This document shows, piece by piece, positions 61,669 through 64,000 of a stretch of 64,000 bases of DNA. Source of the DNA: Gordonia polyisoprenivorans (GTDB lineage: Bacteria > Actinomycetota > Actinomycetes > Mycobacteriales > Mycobacteriaceae); assembly GCF_017654315.1 (NCBI RefSeq), contig NZ_CP072203.1, positions 806,001-870,000 on the forward strand. The letters are read 5' to 3'. The stretch's first letter is position 1, and the number at the start of each line of letters is the position of its first letter. The position numbers were made by a program, and so were the translations under genes. A model generated the notes under the pieces. It was not told the DNA's origin. It ran no database searches and worked only from the letters and a program-made list of their open reading frames with translations.

Positions 61669-62274
61669 TCAGTGACTGCGAATGTTGTTCGCCCGGTGCG
61701 GGTATTCGTCGACGCCACGCTCCTCGTACTCGAACTCCACCTCTTGCCCGGGGGTCAACGAGCGGAATCCGTCACCGACGACCTCGCTGAAGTGCGCCCA
61801 TGCACCTCCGGGTGTGGCCTCGGAATCGAGCACACCCCAACCGTCCTCGCTATGCCAGACGCGAACGGTACCCACGGTGCTGGGCAGACTCGGCTTCTCC
61901 ACTTGCGGAACCTGCGAGTCGTCGATAACGGCTTCGCGCATCGTCGTCAAGCCGTCGGGTCCGGCCTTGCCGACGCTGTTCCACAACGTTCCCGAATATG
62001 GAGAGGGAGAACGCTTCCCCGGGGTAACGCCGACCGACCACACAGCATGGATCAAGAAATCGCATCCGTTGACAGGGATTTCGGCACGTGAGTATTCGAA
62101 CTCCACCTCGGTTCCCGGCCGGAAACCCAACATGGGCCCAACGCTGTGGTCGGCGACAGCTTCGCCCCTGATGCCGAAAACGTCTGCCGAGGCAGCACCC
62201 GGCAGGGAAGGGGATGCGACGATGCCCCAGCCCTCGGCCTGGTGCCAGACGGTCACCACTCCTGTTGTCGACAT
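61669..62274 (-). CDS. tandem cold-shock-domain-like protein
   Basis: This 201-residue protein has two diverged cold-shock domains. Domain 1 (residues 1-80) reads GVVTVWHQAEGWGIVASPSL and ends VEFEYSRAEIPVNGCDFLIH. Domain 2 (residues 133-201) reads GTVRVWHSEDGWGVLDSEAT, AWAHFSEVVGDGFRSLTPGQ and EVEFEYEE. In both, the aromatic RNP1 K-G-F-G-F/F-V-H core is changed (EGWGIV, DGWGVL, then AHF in domain 2 only), so nucleic-acid binding may be weaker or altered. TAGCGT (62281-62286) lies 6 nt before the ATG. Confidence 0.75.
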   Translation of the reverse strand: MSTTGVVTVWHQAEGWGIVASPSLPGAASADVFGIRGEAVADHSVGPMLGFRPGTEVEFEYSRAEIPVNGCDFLIHAVWSVGVTPGKRSPSPYSGTLWNSVGKAGPDGLTTMREAVIDDSQVPQVEKPSLPSTVGTVRVWHSEDGWGVLDSEATPGGAWAHFSEVVGDGFRSLTPGQEVEFEYEERGVDEYPHRANNIRSH

Positions 62275-62280
62275 GCTCTC

Positions 62281-62286
62281 ACGCTA
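62281..62286 (-). promoter_or_regulatory. -10 hexamer TAGCGT before the tandem CSD gene
   Basis: TAGCGT on the minus strand is followed by 6 nt and the ATG at 62274. GAGAGC in the gap could also act as a weak ribosome site, so a leadered transcript is not excluded. Confidence 0.4.
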
Positions 62287-62373
62287 AAGGGCGGAATGGT
62301 TCTGCGAAAGTGATCTTCGGCTGGGCGCGGACACGGAACTTCATTGCCCATACGGACTCCAGGGCAACAAGAT

Positions 62374-62601
62374 TCATGTGCCGTTGTCGGGATCGAATGG
62401 TGGGGGCGCTGTGTCTCCGCCTCCACCTGTTGATTTGGCATCGCGTTGCTGGGCGGCGATAGCGCTGACGATGGCAGCGGCCAGCAGAATCAGCAATACC
62501 TGGCCAGTGGTCTCGCCGGCAGATTGATGAGTTGACCGCACCGCGACGAGCGCCGCGGCCATCACCACGAAGAACCAGGACAGCGGAACCGTCTTGGACA
62601 C
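62374..62601 (-). CDS. small membrane protein, 75 aa
   Basis: Two short hydrophobic helices are visible (VPLSWFFVVMAAALVAVRS; TTGQVLLILLAAAIVSAIAA) with a Gly/Pro/Asp tail. GGAG 7 nt before the GTG supports translation. It is divergent from another small membrane gene. The function is unknown. Confidence 0.55.
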   Translation of the reverse strand: MSKTVPLSWFFVVMAAALVAVRSTHQSAGETTGQVLLILLAAAIVSAIAAQQRDAKSTGGGGDTAPPPFDPDNGT

Positions 62602-62686
62602 TAACGAACTCCAATCGATCGGAGAATCTGGTGGAGGAGAGCTTTCTCATCGTAGGCGTTCGGGTCGAGACTTCTGGTCGACGCCG

Positions 62687-62950
62687 ATGAGTGCTGATCG
62701 TGTTGACACTGTGCAACAGTGGGGTGTGCGAAACGCAGGGGTGTGGATTCCGGTGGCAGTGGCTGCAGTCGTCCTCGCTTTCGTCGCTGTCGCAGGGTGG
62801 CTGGCGTTTCGGTGGTTCGAGGCCGGAATGTCCGGCGAGTATGTCACCGAGGACGCCGACGAGGCCGTATGCATCGCAGGAGTGATGGGTGTGCGTCTGA
62901 ATGTCGGCGATGTCGAGTATGGCGAAGTGACCTCGCAGATTCAGGGATAG
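62687..62950 (+). CDS. small single-helix membrane protein, 87 aa
   Basis: The product begins MSADRVDTVQQWGVRNAGVW. It has one transmembrane helix of about 23 residues (VAVAAVVLAFVAVAGWLAFR) and an outer tail with EYVTEDADEAVCIAGVMG. No good ribosome site precedes ATG 62687, so the start is uncertain. I do not recognise it. It lies about 210 bp before the porin gene on the same strand. Confidence 0.5.
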   Translation: MSADRVDTVQQWGVRNAGVWIPVAVAAVVLAFVAVAGWLAFRWFEAGMSGEYVTEDADEAVCIAGVMGVRLNVGDVEYGEVTSQIQG

Positions 62951-63161
62951 CCAATGGCATATCTCATTGTCAAAGCCGATAACGCCTCTGCGCGAGACGC
63001 GATCATTCGAGACTCTCGTGGTCGGTGCCATGCCCCCTCGTGTGTTCAGGTTGTCAAGTGTGCGATTCTCTGTTCGAATTCTTTGCGGTAGTGAATTCCG
63101 GGATCACGACAGCCGCCATGTGGTGGTCCTCGCGCATCGGCACAGTGACTTGGGGGTCATC

Positions 63162-63852
63162 ATGAGTAGCCTGGGTTCGTTGGATCATCGTCGGTCACGT
63201 CACCGCCTGTCACGCAGCCTGTTTCAGGGTGTCGCGGTGTGCGCGGCGGTATCGGCGCTATGGGCCGGCGGTGGGGGAGCGCAAGCAACGCCGACACCAT
63301 TGGCCTCGACCTATGATCACGACACCACCGATGACGGCTGGAACATCGAGTTACGGGCCAACGAGTTGGTGGTGAACCCGATGAGCAACATCGCCAACGC
63401 CGCCACGAGCCGGGAAGGCTGGATCTCTGCCCGGGTCGGTGCGAAGATTTCCGGCAACGGGAACCAGCCGGTGAATTCGGCTGTGCTCGAACAGTTCCTG
63501 GTCGTAGGCTGCCAGATTGACGTCTCCGACGGTGCCACCCTCGGCCTCGGGTTCTCCGCCGGCCCCAACGTCGGCGTCACCATCAGCGGAGTCCCCGGCG
63601 CCACCGTCGGCGCCTCGGCGTCGGTGTCGCGGTCGATCTCGGCGAAGATCGCGCCCGGCAAGATCACCGAGATCTCGCTCGGGAAAAAGACATTGACCAC
63701 CGATCATGCGTCCATCCGGATCAAACGGGCTCACGTCTCCGTCGACGGCTGCCTCGGCCCCCACCACCGTCCGGGTCATCGCCCGTTTCTCGGTATCCAC
63801 CCCCACCGCCGACGACACATTGAACGTCTACAGCGCCCGCACCTGGCTCTAA
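63162..63852 (+). pseudogene. MspA-family porin with a 3' frameshift
   Basis: From ATG 63162 the frame gives a signal region (LFQGVAVCAAVSALWAGGGG). The MspA core follows: WNIELRANELVVNPMSNIAN, GCQIDVSDGATLGLGFSAGP, SRSISAKIAPGKITEISLGK and IRIKRAHVSVDGC near 63750. There the frame runs into His/Arg-rich nonsense. The neighbouring frame continues the family end instead (ASAPTTVRVIARFSVSTPTA, DDTLNVYSARTWL, stop at 63850-63852). A shift of about two bases near 63748-63753 explains this. It may be a true null allele or a sequence error. Intact MspA porins let small solutes through the mycolate layer. Confidence 0.8.
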
Positions 63853-63908
63853 CCCACGTCGCTCATAAACTCCGATAGCCTCCGGCTTTCCCCTTGAAGG
63901 ACAACGTT

Positions 63909-64000
63909 GTGATGCCCCCTACCCCCAAACCCCCGGCACGAGCACGGCGGCCAATGCACCTGGTGACCGGTGTGCTCGTCCTCGCCGTGATCGAAGTCAT
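63909..64000 (+). CDS. start of a further gene, cut by the window end
   Basis: GTG 63909 (or ATG 63912) follows GAAGGA by 7 nt. The visible residues read MPPTPKPPARARRPMHLVTG then VLVLAVIEV. This is a basic Pro/Arg start followed by the beginning of a hydrophobic helix, so an exported or membrane protein is likely. The identity cannot be told. It begins 57 bp after the porin stop and may be in its operon. Confidence 0.55.
   Translation, partial: MMPPTPKPPARARRPMHLVTGVLVLAVIEV

Overview
This is a high-GC actinobacterial chromosome segment from a mycolic-acid bacterium (order Mycobacteriales). Gordonia is my best guess, but that is inference. Supporting genes are an MprF-LysRS fusion (LysX), GabD2, an EspR-type HTH protein, an Rv2325c/Rv2326c-type fused ECF transporter, an LCP cell-wall ligase, a secreted cutinase and an MspA-type porin. 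The order gltBD ... espR-like ... sodA ... glpQ-like ... ferritin ... LCP recalls the Rv3840-Rv3859 neighbourhood of Mycobacterium tuberculosis, spread out by extra genes. I saw no rRNA, tRNA, CRISPR array or recognisable transposase.

Layout. 1-10 kb: a truncated hydrolase-LuxR gene, a DsrE protein, a divergent MFS/LysR pair, a tandem YbjQ protein, an MpaB-type oxygenase, a DUF2254 fusion, DUF937 and an HSL-type hydrolase, then a ten-unit 21-bp repeat array. 10-16 kb: gltB-gltD (ammonia assimilation) behind a leader with strong potential RNA structure. 16-31 kb: SRPBCC, cutinase, S4 protein, lysX, a second copy of the 21-bp repeat, rraA, gabD2, capA-like, an Rv1733c-like protein, GT39, DUF3224/AraC and an epoxide-hydrolase-like gene with a textbook terminator. 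31-38 kb: a histone-H1-like tail-anchored protein, a Lys/Ala-rich coiled-coil protein, a TM0106-type nuclease, a Pro-rich surface protein, and an operon of EspR-like HTH, ImmA/IrrE protease and MAB_1171c-type membrane protein. 38-43.7 kb: SDR, GDT1-type cation exporter, an unknown protein and the ECF module.

43.7-48.9 kb is a visibly accessory patch: a frameshifted HEAT-repeat pseudogene, an excisionase-type HTH overlapping a hydrolase, a DHA2-type MFS exporter with a divergent ArsR-type regulator, and about 560 bp of apparent gene debris. 48.9-60.8 kb returns to core genes: sodA, msrA, an AlkZ-like glycosylase, VOC, an S49 protease, a DnaA-box-rich intergenic region, rhodanese, DUF4328, GDPD, DUF5926, ferritin, LCP and a CPBP protease. 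60.8-64 kb holds poorly known genes: a tandem cold-shock-domain protein, small membrane proteins, an MspA porin with a 3' frameshift, and the start of a further gene.

How the parts fit. Several genes concern oxidative and metal stress (sodA, msrA, ferritin with a possible iron box, GDT1, DsrE, rhodanese). Others concern the envelope (LysX, LCP, GT39, cutinase, porin, S49 and CPBP proteases). At least eleven start codons lie 6-8 nt after a TANNNT -10 hexamer, so leaderless transcripts are probably common. The best candidates for something undescribed are the gltB leader RNA, the HTH-ImmA-membrane operon, the tail-anchored H1-like protein, the two-locus 21-bp repeat family and the DnaA-box cluster at 53.8-54.0 kb.
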